From Phytoseiulus persimilis (lineage: Eukaryota; Arthropoda; Arachnida; Mesostigmata; Phytoseiidae): a stretch of 64,000 nt of DNA. This document shows positions 24,601 through 35,710 of the stretch, piece after piece. The first letter of the stretch is position 1; each line of letters starts with the position of its first letter. The notes under the pieces are model-generated. The model was not told the origin of the DNA, did not search any database, and was given only the letters and a program-made list of their open reading frames with translations. A program made the position numbers and the translations under genes. The stretch is from contig CM075102.1 of assembly GCA_037576195.1 (NCBI GenBank), positions 32,732,745 to 32,796,744 of the forward strand, read 5' to 3'.

Positions 24601-27600
24601 CGAGCGGTCCGCGTGCAAGTCCGTATCTATAACTGCGAGCAGAGCACTGCGATCTCGTTTTATGCCCCTCGCCCCTCCCAAACAACAAATGCGAAAGGCA
24701 ATGGACCTAAATAACCAACAACGGACTTCTTTGTTGATAGCCTGCTCGCCGCCGCTGATGCAGCTGTGGGACGAAACGCGTCTGGCAGGGGAGGCAAAAA
24801 CTTGTCGTCCAAATGTTGTTTTGCACGGAGAGCGTTTTTGTTGTCGTGTACGTCGGCGAGGCGCGAGAGGCTACGCAAGAGGGAGCGCGACAAAATCAGA
24901 TGTGGTGAACACTGCCGGAAAGGAGGAACGTCACTTTCGCCGCAACCGAAAGAGAGAGGGGAGAGTCGCAACAGAACAAAACGAAGATACGCTAAAAAGG
25001 AAAAATCCTATCGGGAATAAGCGGGGGCGAGGTTCAGGGAGCGGGCATGACCAAGTCGTGGAGGCAGACAGTTACGGGCAGACTTCTCCACAGTGCAATC
25101 ATTTTTGTCGGAACATCGTTTGCCATCAGTAGTAGCGCGCCTACTAATCATACAGAGGAATTCGTTCTCTCCGCCCCCGCGGGTTCCCTCGTCTGCTTCC
25201 GGCAACTTTCTCTTTTCACTGCATCTGATTCACAACGCAGAGATCCCTCATGCGCCATCTCTTTTCAAGAGCTCCACCGACTACCTCCGATTTTCGGTTT
25301 CCCTTACCAGGCGCCGCACTCGGGTCAAGTGAGAACAGTTCCCGATCACATCCATTCTCATCGTAGGTGTCTTCCTGTGTTACCCATCAAGATTCGAGCT
25401 ATGTAGTCGGTGCCTTGATATCCCCACTGATCTCCTTTATTCCTCGCTTCGCATCGCTTTGACTTCTCTTCCTCGTCTACCGTTCGAGAATTCCGTTCTT
25501 CGCATTGTTTCCTGTTTTCGTGCTCTATAAATCTCCTGTTAGACTGATCCCGCTCATCACGGACACTCTCAACGCTCGTCGTTCTTATTGCTCATCTGCT
25601 TATTCCTTCCTTCCCGATCCCTGTTCACCTCGCCTCATAGTTACTCTACTTTCTCCTTATCCTTCGCAGCAGGGAACGACGCCATATGCAGGGTGGTGGA
25701 TCCAAGCAAACAGCTAATGGCGTGGAGCCATAGCATCTATTGTCCTTACTCCAACCATTTGCCCCCGTTCTATGATTTGCCTCCGTCCGTTGCCTCCTCG
25801 TCGTTGTTCGTATGACTTCTTTTCCTCTACATGCCTCTCGTATCCTCGCTCTGCAATCCACCCTCTTTTTCCCACCCCTTCACTGTCCGTGCTCTCCGTC
25901 CACGCGCTGTTTCTCGTCCTTCTTATTTCGCCTCTCCCGCCCGCCAGCCCGCCCGCCCGCCGAGACCCACCAAAGGAGGAGGGTAGTGGGGGTGAGATAA
26001 TGATGAATACGCAGTTCGTTATCGCTAATGAAGCGTTGAGCCCAGGAGCTGCACGGAGTCCTGCCTGCTGGAGCTTGTAATGTATTATTAGATTCTTTGT
26101 TCCCTTTCTATTCGCTTTGTTTAGTCCACGTGGTGGTTGCTTAGAAGAAGCTCGACTGCCGGCTGGATGTTCGACTAAGACGGCACCGACGACAACGAGC
26201 ACAGCGACAACAAAGTCCCACGGAACATCAACACATCCATCCTTTCGATCTTGTGAAGGAGACGTTCGCTCGTGTGTTGTCCATCTCGGCATTGAGAGAT
26301 ACTCAGTACGAGACAAGCACCCAGCCGACTCGGTGCGGATAGATACACGACCGGTTACACTGAGCTGCAGGAGAGTGAGGAGCGAAAAAGACAGACATCA
26401 GGCCGTCGACCAATGCAAAAGTGCTGGCGACGCGCTATCGGCTCCGCTGCTGAGCTGGTCACATGCTAAGCGGCATCGGCACCAACTGACCAGCAGTGCA
26501 AGCGGCGAGCCGTTAGACCGACCGACCGCCCGCCCGCCCAACCAGGGAGGAATACAGCGTGAGCATTAATTGCAAACGAATAACTCATCCTCTTGCCAAC
26601 AGAACCGATTCATCACCGACCGAGATAGATGGAGGAAGGGAGGAGCGAACGGGCAACTGACCACGCCGTCGTCATCTTCGGGGTCCTGAGTCGCGGATCG
26701 AACGCAGTTGAGTGTCGGGACTAGGAACGCCGAAGTCGCCGGGATGGAGGATCTCACAAGAGCGAGTGAGCGTCGTTGGGAAAGCCTTGCTTGATTGTCG
26801 GGGGAATGAGCGGGGGAGTTCTCGGAGAAAACCAATCCGATCCTCGCTGCGGATTCAGGAATCATCGTGTGACACTGATCTCGCCGTCATAGGCGTCACC
26901 CTCTTTTCGGGTCTTCAGCTGTTCGATTCAGCTATTTTCGGGAGCAGAATACGTCGCGAATGTGCAGCTTCCGAACGAAGCAAGCCGGGCAAGAGTAGGA
27001 CGCGCCGGAAGAGACAACGGACACATAACAGCATACAGAGATGAGAATGGGGCGGAACCAGCCATGAAAGAGTCATGATTGAATAGAACTGTTAATGGAT
27101 GGATTATCGGCTTATCGCATCCAGCTGACCAAGACTCGACCAACTGTGACTCGCAGCCGGGCGAGCCTGTCGTCTGACTGACTGACCAGGGTGGTCATTG
27201 TCTCAGCCTCTACTCGCCGCGGTTCATTCGGTGAATAGCAGCGATGCTCCTACGATACGCGACCTTTTCGAACGCCGGGCTCGATTCATCTTCTCCTGTT
27301 CTCCTTCCCACACGACCAATCGGTTACCACCCGAGCGGGAATTCGTCATCAAGCATCCGCAGCGTCGAGAAGACCTGAGGCGAGATGAGTGACAGACTCG
27401 AAATGAAGCTTCCTGCGATGTAGCTTCTGAGCAGAGACTTTACACGCTCTTTCCGAGCTCTGTTGGGACAATTCAATCAAACGGAGGGAGAGTGGAATCG
27501 CGTTAAACTCTGTTCCAGTAACGTTGATCCAACCGGGAGTACAGAAGGCGAGAAACGTGGTGACCGCCGGCTCTGAGAGAAGAGCACTCGACGATTGGGA

Positions 27601-30600
27601 TATTCCTCTACTTCCGACGGAGGGAACGACGAGTTCCTCTGAAACTCCTTTAAACGCAGACACCTGACCGACCGCCGACTCGGTGCTTACGCCTACTGTG
27701 GAAAACGAGGCTGTTTTATGCTTCCTGCGTGTTTGGTTGCCAGCTCGAACGACCGCTCGGTCGCCCTGCACAGGGGTCATTAGTTGGCAGTCGTGGTGGT
27801 GCCGGCGGTGGTCATGGTGGCGGTGGTCGTGGTGCCGCCAGAGGGGGTGAGCGGACTAACGTTCGCTTGCCAACGTCCCCCTGACCAACTAGACGAAGGA
27901 GTTGAACGTTTTGCTTCGAAGCGTTCGCAGTCAGCCGCCAGTTCTACAGCGGGTAACAGCACTAAGGCGGCTCACGTACATTCAGGGTATTAACCAAGCA
28001 GGCAGGCAAGAAACGCCGCCCGTTCCTATCCGGCTACAGCGAGCAAGCCAACCAACTGGCTGAGCATGTAGCCAGGCAGCGGCAATACAAGCCTAAGATG
28101 GCCTAAGCCAGGCGCCATCGACTGCCGAATATGTGGGCGAGCGACTTCTCGAGAGAAGCATCGGGGACCGCCAGAGGAACGAGCTATAAGACATTTAGTG
28201 CACGACGTGGCCGCCGTCCACCGAGTTTTTCCTCCTCTCTATCATTTTCCGCCTCGTCTTATGTTTACCATGCGTAGGCACATTCGTATTTATGGACGTA
28301 TCTCGTGGATGGTACGGCTCACTCCGGTCCGGATGCGCAGACGTTCCTACATCGGGAGAGCCGCGGACAGCCGAACAGTTCCAGGAAGGATCGATTCATT
28401 CTTCTAAGGTTCCATCTCGCACGTCTGGACTGGTGACGGAGAGCTGAACGACTCACGTGCATTTCGGTCTGCGCGGGTCCCGCTCTCTTCTACGGCGGAG
28501 ACGTCGTCTCTATCATGAGAGCGTATCGCCTTCAGAAGGGCCAGAGAAGTACAATGTTCGGCGAGAGCTCGTGGATAAACCCGGACGCGAATCGATTGAC
28601 CCCGGATTCCTCCGAGTTCGGCGAGAGAACATACGTCAAGGGCGTACCCCCTCGAATATCGACTCGACTAAGCTGAGTGGGGACGCAGAGTAGCTCGCAG
28701 GTACTCTGTTGAATAAAGTGTTCTCCCTCTCTCGCGTGGCCTAAACGCATGAAACAAAATTCCGCGAAGGCAAAGCTGCCGAACAGGCGGAGCGGTGGTT
28801 GGACGGGAGCGGTGGATAAACTTTGATATGACGAAATGCAATATGGTTTGCTTCGCCAAGAAGACGGCAGCGGGGGCAGGAAAGCGGGCCCCAATGCAGC
28901 CGACAGTACGCACAAGCAGTCAGTCTGACTGCCTGCCTGCGAGAAGGAGCGGCCCGGAGGAGGGTAAGCGGGGGACTCGCGAGAAGAGGGACCGCGAAAG
29001 AGACCGAAAAGAGGACTAAGAAAAGGGGGCGGGGAGGATCGGTGGGAGCGCCCAGAAGGGGAACCTGGCGGGCTGGACCGAAAACGGGATCGGGGATCTC
29101 GGCTGCAGCGGGCGGACGGGCAGGCAGACCAGTTGGAGAACGAGACGTTGTAGGTTGAAAGTGGGAACGGCGCGAGTAGGCGCTCGTTGGCCAGGAGTTA
29201 TTGAATTTCCCTGCGTCCCGTTTCGGCCGTCTACCGTCGCGAAGCGAGGCCGATGCCAAAACGAAGGCGAGCCAGCGAGTGCGTTCTTGTTTCTTGTGCG
29301 CCAGTTTTCCTCTCGTTTTTTCTTTCATTCTTCATCTCGTGCTAGCGCGATTGGCTCCCGAGCCACCTTCCGGTTGCCTAGGGTTTCCCGAACGATCAAC
29401 CGAGAGGTAGTGAGCTTGCAGGCGGGCGGACGCACGCCGCAACGCGATATTGGCTCGCTCGCTCACTCTCTCGCTCCCTATGCCAGCTGAAGGAGCGAGA
29501 TTTAGCTGAATTTCCATTATAATATAACGACGTCGACAACGACGGAGGCAGCGGCGGCCGTAGCAGGAACTGAAGACGACGACGCCACCGCACCGTTGTC
29601 GACGCTACCGCAGATGCCGCCGGTAATACTATGCTGATCAGTTGTCTAATCAGAGATATCTTCCCGTCGTCTTCCGCACATCCTCGCAGTCGTCGTGATG
29701 GCGTTGTTCGCGGCGCGATTCCTCGACCACGTTCCGCGAGCGAGACAGCGGCTGAGCGCTCGCCGCTTATTCCTCCGATTTAACAGCCGGGATGCTGATT
29801 GCCTTTGGGGGTCGGATAGCCCTTCTGCCGCGTGAGAACTCCTTCGCTGGGTCTTCTCTGAGCCACGGGCCGAGCGTGAGGCTTCCCGTCGATGAGGTGA
29901 TCGATCGTCTGAACTTTAAATGATTATCACCCCGGAGTCGACCCCCAACGGTACTAGGAACCGCCGTTCCCCGACCCCCTCGAACCCGCCACTTTCGACC
30001 AGTCCCAAGTGGATCAACTCACTGAGCAGCCAACTATCCAGAGAACAACGCATCGACTCAACCGGTAAAGGACGGCCCCCATCCTTACCGAGTGGCCGAA
30101 TCACGAACCTTGCAACAACTACTTGAGTCTCTTTAAGTTGACCGGAGTCACGCGAATCAGGGATCATCGACTACTATTGTCTCCGCCACGGGTCTGACTC
30201 TTCTCGAGCGGTCTTCGTCAACTCTCGTACCCAACGAGCCAGAGCGGTGATGAATCACTTCACACATCGAGCAAGCAATTCAACTGAATTACGCCGCGGA
30301 TATTCTGAACGCGGGTTTGCGCTTCACGATTTCGACGCGTTCGGAGACCTTTGAAGAATAAACAGTTGCGATCCACTTACCCCACACCGGGCGAGGTCCT
30401 CTTCGTCAGAGACAATGGCTGGTCGTCCTGGTTGCCGCCGTCGAGAGATTTCTTAAGTAGAGGCATCGCCTGACCCATCATGTGGAGCTGATCCCTCTTT
30501 GACGATGAAAAAACGGGCGACATCGTAGGCGAAGGCGGACTCGTGCTCCCTCCGGCCGGTTCTCTACGCATACGGGACAGTCTATGGGAGAGGGTTGGAC

Positions 30601-31042
30601 TTGAGTCCGGAAAGAAAAGTGATTTTAGTCCACGAACTGGCTTCGAGCATCGGCTTTTGGAAACGGCTTCTCTGAGAGAGAGAGGGACGGGAGAATTCAC
30701 ATCCAGAGGAAGCATCGATGGAACATTCGAAATTACTCACCTAGGCTCGGCACCTCCACCGTCGGAATCATGCGATGTCTTCACGTGGAAACGAAGGGTG
30801 TGGAGATATTTAAATCCACGCCCGCATTCGTTGCACGTATAAGGTTTCGCAGCAGCGGCCGACGGCCTGCGCGAAGACGGCGGGGGCTTGCCCGGTCCGC
30901 TCCCGGGTGGTCCGCCGTGGCCCCCTGGCGATGACGCAATTTGCGGCAGTAGTTGTGGAGGAGGCACAAGTGGAGATGCCCTTTGCTGCTGCAGCAACTG
31001 GTGCATCTGATTCAGTTGGCTCATGTAATCCATGGCGTCCAT
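14807..31042 (-). CDS. C2H2 zinc-finger transcription factor with five fingers and a PTDLS motif
   Basis: Six coding exons: 31042-30741, 30671-30381, 19152-18878, 18725-18513, 15958-15749 and 15624-14807. Every intron is GT..AG and the phases (2, 2, 1, 1, 1) match, giving 702 residues from ATG 31042. Fingers: 1 at C70-H91, 2 at C306-H327, 3 at C336-H356, 4 at C443-H463, 5 at C471-H492. All have C-x2-C-x12-H-x3/4-H spacing; fingers 4 and 5 are joined by TGVKP. Between them lie a Gln-rich N-terminus, Ser/Pro-rich repeats (about 199-230) and an acidic stretch (about 493-533). A basic KRRK (633-636) may be nuclear-targeting. PTDLS at 693-697 fits the PxDLS consensus for the CtBP corepressor. A sequence-specific nuclear repressor is the likely role. 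The family is uncertain: the 'SFDRLFSLQRHERIHTG...NLRHHIIRFH' pair recalls insect BTB-zinc-finger proteins such as Mamo, but I see no BTB exon. An acceptor at 31052 implies upstream exon(s), so the true start could lie further right. Confidence 0.92.
15749..15958 (-). CDS. Zinc-finger gene, exon 5 (linker)
   Basis: A 210-bp exon between acceptor TTCCAG (15959) and donor G|GTGAGT, phase 1 at both ends. It encodes about 70 residues of charged and Asn-rich linker (residues 361-430) with no finger. An 'IKREPEEP' segment fits the sumoylation consensus (psi-K-x-E), which is common in repressors; modification is inferred. Because the exon is symmetric in phase it could be skipped without changing frame. 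Confidence 0.88.
17513..17560. repeat. Interrupted (CCAG)n microsatellite
   Basis: Units of GCCA are repeated with TTGC interruptions. An imperfect ATCT-unit tract follows directly in 17567-17590. The array is intronic in the zinc-finger gene. Confidence 0.9.
17859..17896. repeat. (GGTC)n followed by (CGCT)n microsatellite
   Basis: About five GGTC units pass directly into about four CGCT units: two different 4-bp units back to back in the same intron. Confidence 0.85.
18513..18725 (-). CDS. Zinc-finger gene, exon 4 (fingers 2 and 3)
   Basis: A 213-bp exon between acceptor TGTTTAG (18726) and donor G|GTGAGC, phase 1 at both ends. It encodes finger 2 (C306, C309, H322, H327) and finger 3 (C336, C339, H352, H356), separated by the short basic linker FADNRKKH rather than the standard TGEKP. 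Finger 2 lacks the usual aromatic residue after its second cysteine, so its DNA contact may be atypical. The symmetric phase would allow an isoform without fingers 2-3. Confidence 0.92.
18878..19152 (-). CDS. Zinc-finger gene, exon 3 (Ser/Pro-rich linker)
   Basis: A 275-bp exon between acceptor TTTGCAG (19153) and donor G|GTGAGC. It enters in phase 2 and leaves in phase 1. It encodes SP/MP-rich repeats, a Gly/Gln patch and an amphipathic 'SIVQLMKSMHIESQTNLAIQIK' type helix (residues up to 289). No finger is present. It joins exon 2 in phase across the 11.2-kb intron. Confidence 0.88.
19153..30380 (-). other. Zinc-finger gene, intron 2 (11.2 kb)
   Basis: Donor GTAAGT at 30380 and acceptor TTTGCAG at 19153 join residues ...TSPGVG and TIPSPP in matching phase 2. 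I recognise no exon, RNA gene or transposase inside. The interior is GC-rich from about 23 to 30 kb, with many 4-bp-unit tracts (ACTG at 27171-27185, CGAC/CGCC near 26516-26540, GCTC near 29455-29475) and a GGT/GGC-rich patch at 27786-27845. Its size against neighbours of 50-200 bp suggests it carries regulatory DNA; this is inference. Confidence 0.7.
27786..27845. repeat. Imperfect (GTG/GGC) trinucleotide patch
   Basis: Repeated GTGGTG, GGCGGTGG and GTCGTGG units lie in the large intron. Open frames here are low-complexity Val/Thr strings caused by the repeat, not genes. Confidence 0.7.
30381..30671 (-). CDS. Zinc-finger gene, exon 2
   Basis: A 291-bp exon between acceptor CTCTCAG (30672) and donor GG|GTAAGT, phase 2 at both ends. 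It encodes a basic Ser/Pro-rich linker (about residues 102-198) with a PLSLT at 186-190 that resembles a weak CtBP-type motif. The intron separating it from exon 1 is only 69 bp (30740-30672). Confidence 0.9.
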
Positions 31043-31051
31043 ACTTCGTTC
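30741..31051 (-). CDS. Zinc-finger gene, exon 1 as recognised (finger 1)
   Basis: The exon begins at 31051 after acceptor GTTGCAG and ends at donor AG|GTGAGT. It carries a Met/Gln-rich N-terminus, a Gly/Pro-rich segment and finger 1 (C70, C73, H86, H91). The first ATG in the exon is 31042; the preceding three codons (E-R-S) are open, so translation may instead enter from an upstream exon. Finger 1 stands alone, about 215 residues from finger 2. Confidence 0.9.
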
Positions 31052-34014
31052 CTGCAACGGCAAACCCATGATGAACGCCTGAGCAACAAATATTTCAGGC
31101 GGAACGAATACTACTTTAAGGCAGGAGCGATTCTTCCTGTGGAAGGTGGGAGAAACGATGCCAGTTGTGACCCGAATTACTTGAACTGGCGATGAGTTGG
31201 ACAGGTATCGAACACCGGATCGCGCTACACATGGCTACACGTTTACGATCTGAAGACTCTCAAAGTTTATGGTCCACCTATCGCGAACGGTGCTCGGAGC
31301 GACGGCCGTCCGAGGAAGACAGAATCTAGATCGGTGATTTCGAAGCGCGTCAACGCAGAACGTGGCAGAAGTGCGGAATCCGAGAGCGACAGACCACTCA
31401 TGGATCCACCGTTGCGATCGGCGACTCGCTGGGCTCGTTCGGAGACGAGCTGGCGCTGCCGAGCGGCTATTTGCTCGACAATGCACCAACAACAACGTCG
31501 ACGACAAACTCTGCGGCAACGTTGGATCGGCCGGCACAAGTGGTCGCGAGGTCCCCCGTCGGATGGGAGACGTGATTGCAGTTCGGCCGAATATTCGTGG
31601 TTCTCGATCATCGCCGGCTTATAAACAAGAAAATAGTGCACTACGTTCCTGATTTATGGCCAGCATGCTGTCCGTGCGTCCGATGGTCCGCTCGTTGGTT
31701 CCTATAGAGCCATGACGATGTCACTGAACGGGCGGGAGAGAAATATGCGTCTCCCAGAATGTATTTACTCATCAGCGAGGGTTTAATAATCGCGAACTGT
31801 GACCTCATCTCCGCCGGAGTCTTCAAAAGGTGCCGTACATCTCTGCTTATGGCCTCGGTAGCCAGAGCGAGGCAACGGTCCAACAATTGAGCGTGCAGCG
31901 CTCTCGCGTCTGTTTCGCGGCACTTCTCCCGTTTTCGGTTCGTCGACGAGCTCGATCTGTTTGGTTGCACCAGAAGGTTTTTCAAGAACCAAAATCGCTC
32001 GCTGTCGTGGCCAGTTTAGTCTGTGTTCAGCGATGAAACCGACACGAGAGCCCTGTCGGGGAAGCGCAACGTTGTTGAGTGCGTGACATAATACGTGAGA
32101 CAACGCTCAACGGATTCACGAGCCGGAACGGAGCATTTTCTCGCACTGAGTAGATGTTGATAAGCTCAGACTCGTTATCCGGCAAATTGCTTCAGCAAAC
32201 CCTATCGAAATGTACCGCGACCCCGCACGCTCTCACGAACGAGAACGTATGCTACGCGAGCACACCCTCTTCGACGTCGCTCCCCTTCGTCTGGAGCCAG
32301 ACGCACGCGCAGAGGAATACCGGGGAAAACCGTTCCGCAGCCCCAGCAAAAATAGCTCGCAATCAAGAGCATCCATTACGTCCCTCGTCGGTGATCAAAC
32401 GTGATCTTAACATAACCTGCTGGTGGCGAAACGGTAAGGTTCGCAAAAAAGCTCTCATGTTTAACATCCGGAGCAAGCGTTTGGATCTGTTCCGACTGTC
32501 GGATAGTATTGCAGTTTGATCACTGTTTGATTACCCACGAATTGTCAAATTATTGCTAATTGTGGCCCTGGCTACAACACCCCGCGGCACACTTAGTAGC
32601 ACCGCCAGGTGGGGTAAGAACCGCACTCGGCCGAGGCGACCGCCCAGCGCGTTTCGCAGTTGATTAACGTAGAGTTTGATCCGAGGTCGAGCAATGTTGG
32701 GAAACATGCTTCGCACAACAGACAATTAAAAGCCAATCAACGCTTCGTGCCCCTGTTCCCGCCCGCGCGCTCGTCCAACAGCTCCGAGCGACCGTCGCTT
32801 ATTCGCTCAAATCGCCTGCCCCTCTTTCGTACAGCACCCAGAGCCATCGATTCTCTCACGAACTGCATAACTCCGAGCGACACGTCGGAACCGCAGCTCT
32901 CCCGTCGGCGAAACGTTCCGCTCGATTTTTTCCCGGGATCTCCCGCGCGGAACCCATCTCGACCTGAGATGACCGAATCTTGCGTTTTGGATGCGTTGAA
33001 ATCTATCGAGCCATCTGGAGGCGGTTCTCGAATTTATATGAACACATCTCAGTGCGAACGATACGCTAGCCGCGATGCCAAGTTCGAGCATCTGGAATGT
33101 GAATCGTAAAATTTACCAAGGACAGCTGTAATGCGCCCGCGTTTGCACTGGCGCTAATTGGCGCCCCTCGAAAGTTGATTTGGTGAAAGCTGATCGTCAT
33201 AGTTAACGATTCACGAAGCTTGGCCAACTGAATTGAAGCAGTCAATACTCGCCGGCAGGAGATCTGTATCGACGGCGGTATCGGGCATGGAGAAAATCCC
33301 AACTGCTCATATCCAAACAATTTGGCATTGTAGTTTATAGCGGAAAGAGCCGTAGCTCGACGTCGTTACCAGCAGCCCACTTGTCATTAAGCTCTGTGTC
33401 TGTCGTTTTGTTCGTTGCTTGCCTAGCTATTGGGTTCCTGTGCTCATAGGTAGAAAAAACGAAAATGCTTTCGGTTAAGTCGAAGCATCGTTTCGTATCC
33501 ACGAGGTCGGTTAGGCCAGGGAAACTATTTGTCATCAAAATGTCAACTCGGCTCAGTGGATTTCACTTGCTCTCGGCCGGAAGGACGGCACTTTCATTCG
33601 ACCGTCGTGTTCTACGGACATTCAGAGAACAACCTCTCCTGAGCAATTTGGGCCAGGCAAATCCGCTGTTTCCGCAACCATAGCGCTTCTAGATCGGAAG
33701 TCACTCGGACAGTCTGAAGTCAGGAGAACGCGAGTCTCAAGAGCTGCTCGTTGCTCGCATTCTGTCATTGATCTCTTCGCCCTATGAGGGAGGCTTAGAA
33801 TGGGGACTAAGTAAGCTTCGCTGCGGGATTCATGCTCTGCTACCGCTTGGAATATCTTGAAATCGGAAGTCGAATCCAGTGGTTTCGATGTCGTGCAAGT
33901 CGCACGCGGTTAGAATATCATTAACGAGCGCACGCTTGTAATTCGAGGACTGGCGGGGCCCACGGGCGGAAGGCGGGTCGCCATCATAAAATATTCGAAC
34001 GCGTGCTGGGACTG

Positions 34015-34069
34015 TTCCTCGACTTCACTCACTCACACGCAGGGCGAGCGAGCGAGCGAAGTCGAGGAA
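34015..34069. repeat. Perfect 12-bp inverted repeat with 31-bp spacer
   Basis: TTCCTCGACTTC at 34015-34026 is matched exactly by its reverse complement at 34058-34069. The spacer holds ACTC and GAGC-unit repeats. No terminator-like or small-RNA context is evident; it may be a chance cruciform or part of an old element. Confidence 0.6.
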
Positions 34070-35449
34070 TAGAGTGAGGGTATTCACAGATGAGGAGAAG
34101 GGACGCGCTGGAATATTCAACCCTGGGGCCCGCTAGAGGGAGCCAGCGCGGACCATTGAGGGCCGTGCATATGCGCCCGCCCGCCCAGAGAGGGTTGGAC
34201 TTCACGGCATCGTTCTTCTTCAACTCGTTCTACAACACAGGAGTATCCGGAACGAGGGAGCCTCCGACAGCCCCCAGATCCTGCGGGATTGCTCTTCGTC
34301 GACGCGTTCAAATGCTGTGATCAAATCGAATACAATGTTGTGTCGACGCCAGGTCCTACGGCATACGGACGCAGCACTGAACTCCGTCCGGTACGACGTT
34401 GGAACGTCTCGAATGCGGCGAGGCACACTCTAAAGATGACGCTGCCCTCAATGGCTCAACCCAGGTCGGAGAGCCGTTCATCCGTTTCAAAAAAATAGTG
34501 AGAAACGACTTTTAACCTCGCGGGCAACGAAACAAGGAATATCGAATATTTGACCACTTATTCATGCGTGTGAACCGATCAAGCCAGCATGACCGCGGAT
34601 TACTCGCGAGCCATTGAGAATTGTCAAATACTGCATGTGGACAGGGTCCCAGTGACGAAGTCCCAATTCAAAGTGGGGAATCGTCGACGCGCATTCGACT
34701 CTGATATTCAAAAGTCGGCAGTTCGGCGTGATCACTGAACTGGGCTATAGGAACGTCAACTCGCAAACCGATAGGACGCGATGCCGTCTGAATGGAACTT
34801 GGTACATCAATCGCCCACTGGACTTGAACAACCGTGGACGAGCAGCTCAAATAATCTCAAACTTACGAGTAATTCCAGCTGGATCATAAGATTGCAGTGT
34901 GGGTTGTTCGTTTTTCAATATGCCAGAATTCAACCACAAACAGTTCAATTATTGAACCCACTGCGGAGACGTGGACTCCACATCAACCTGTTGTCACGGT
35001 AACTATTGTTGCTCGCGTCGTTGTTGTTCTCTTTGTTGTTGTTATGATTGTTGCTTCTCCGATCGTGACTTGTTGTCGCTGCTGTTGCTCGTTGACCACG
35101 ATGCCGTACGCCACGGAGCGAAGCCAGCTATTCCACTTGAGTCCTATCACAGTGAGTTTTATGCGAGAAAGAACAAACACCTGGTACAACGAGCCATCAA
35201 TCAATGCTGCATGACGTCACTTGCGCAGAGGAATCGCGCGGGACGAAAACGCAATCCGGTCGCGTAACGCTCAATGGGCAGACACTGAGGCCACCGAGGC
35301 CACTCCATCACCATTCTCTTCACCATTCACCATCACCACCACCACTGCCACCACCGTTCGCATCGGTGCACGTTGTAGAGTAAGCGAAGACCGGGTTCGC
35401 GCGGTGTGGTCTGGGGCTCGTGCAGGCTCTCACTGAGAGGCGACGGTTG

Positions 35450-35471
35450 CTGCCTGCCTGCCTGCCTGCCC
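35450..35471. repeat. (CCTG)n microsatellite
   Basis: About five uninterrupted CCTG units. A larger array of the same unit lies 125 bp to the right. Confidence 0.9.
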
Positions 35472-35593
35472 GCTCCTCGTGAGGGAGAGGCAGGCGATAG
35501 TCAAAAATGAAGGGAACTACGTGGAAGGAAATACATAAGCAGGCCAGCGGATGCTGCAGCTACCCGTAGGGGAACCGAGGCATTGGGAAAGGG

Positions 35594-35710
35594 TCCTGCC
35601 TGCTGCCTGCCTGCTTGCCATCCAGTCAGCCACCCATCCAGTCGGCTTGCCTGCCTGTCTGCTTGCCTGCCTGCCTGCCTGCCTGCCTGCTTGCCTGCCT
35701 GCCTGCCAGC
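35594..35710. repeat. Long interrupted (CCTG)n microsatellite
   Basis: CCTG units with TTGC and TGTC interruptions; the cleanest run is 35664-35691. The 159-codon minus-strand open frame across it (35501-35980) consists largely of GRQA-type repeat translation and is not a gene. Confidence 0.93.
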
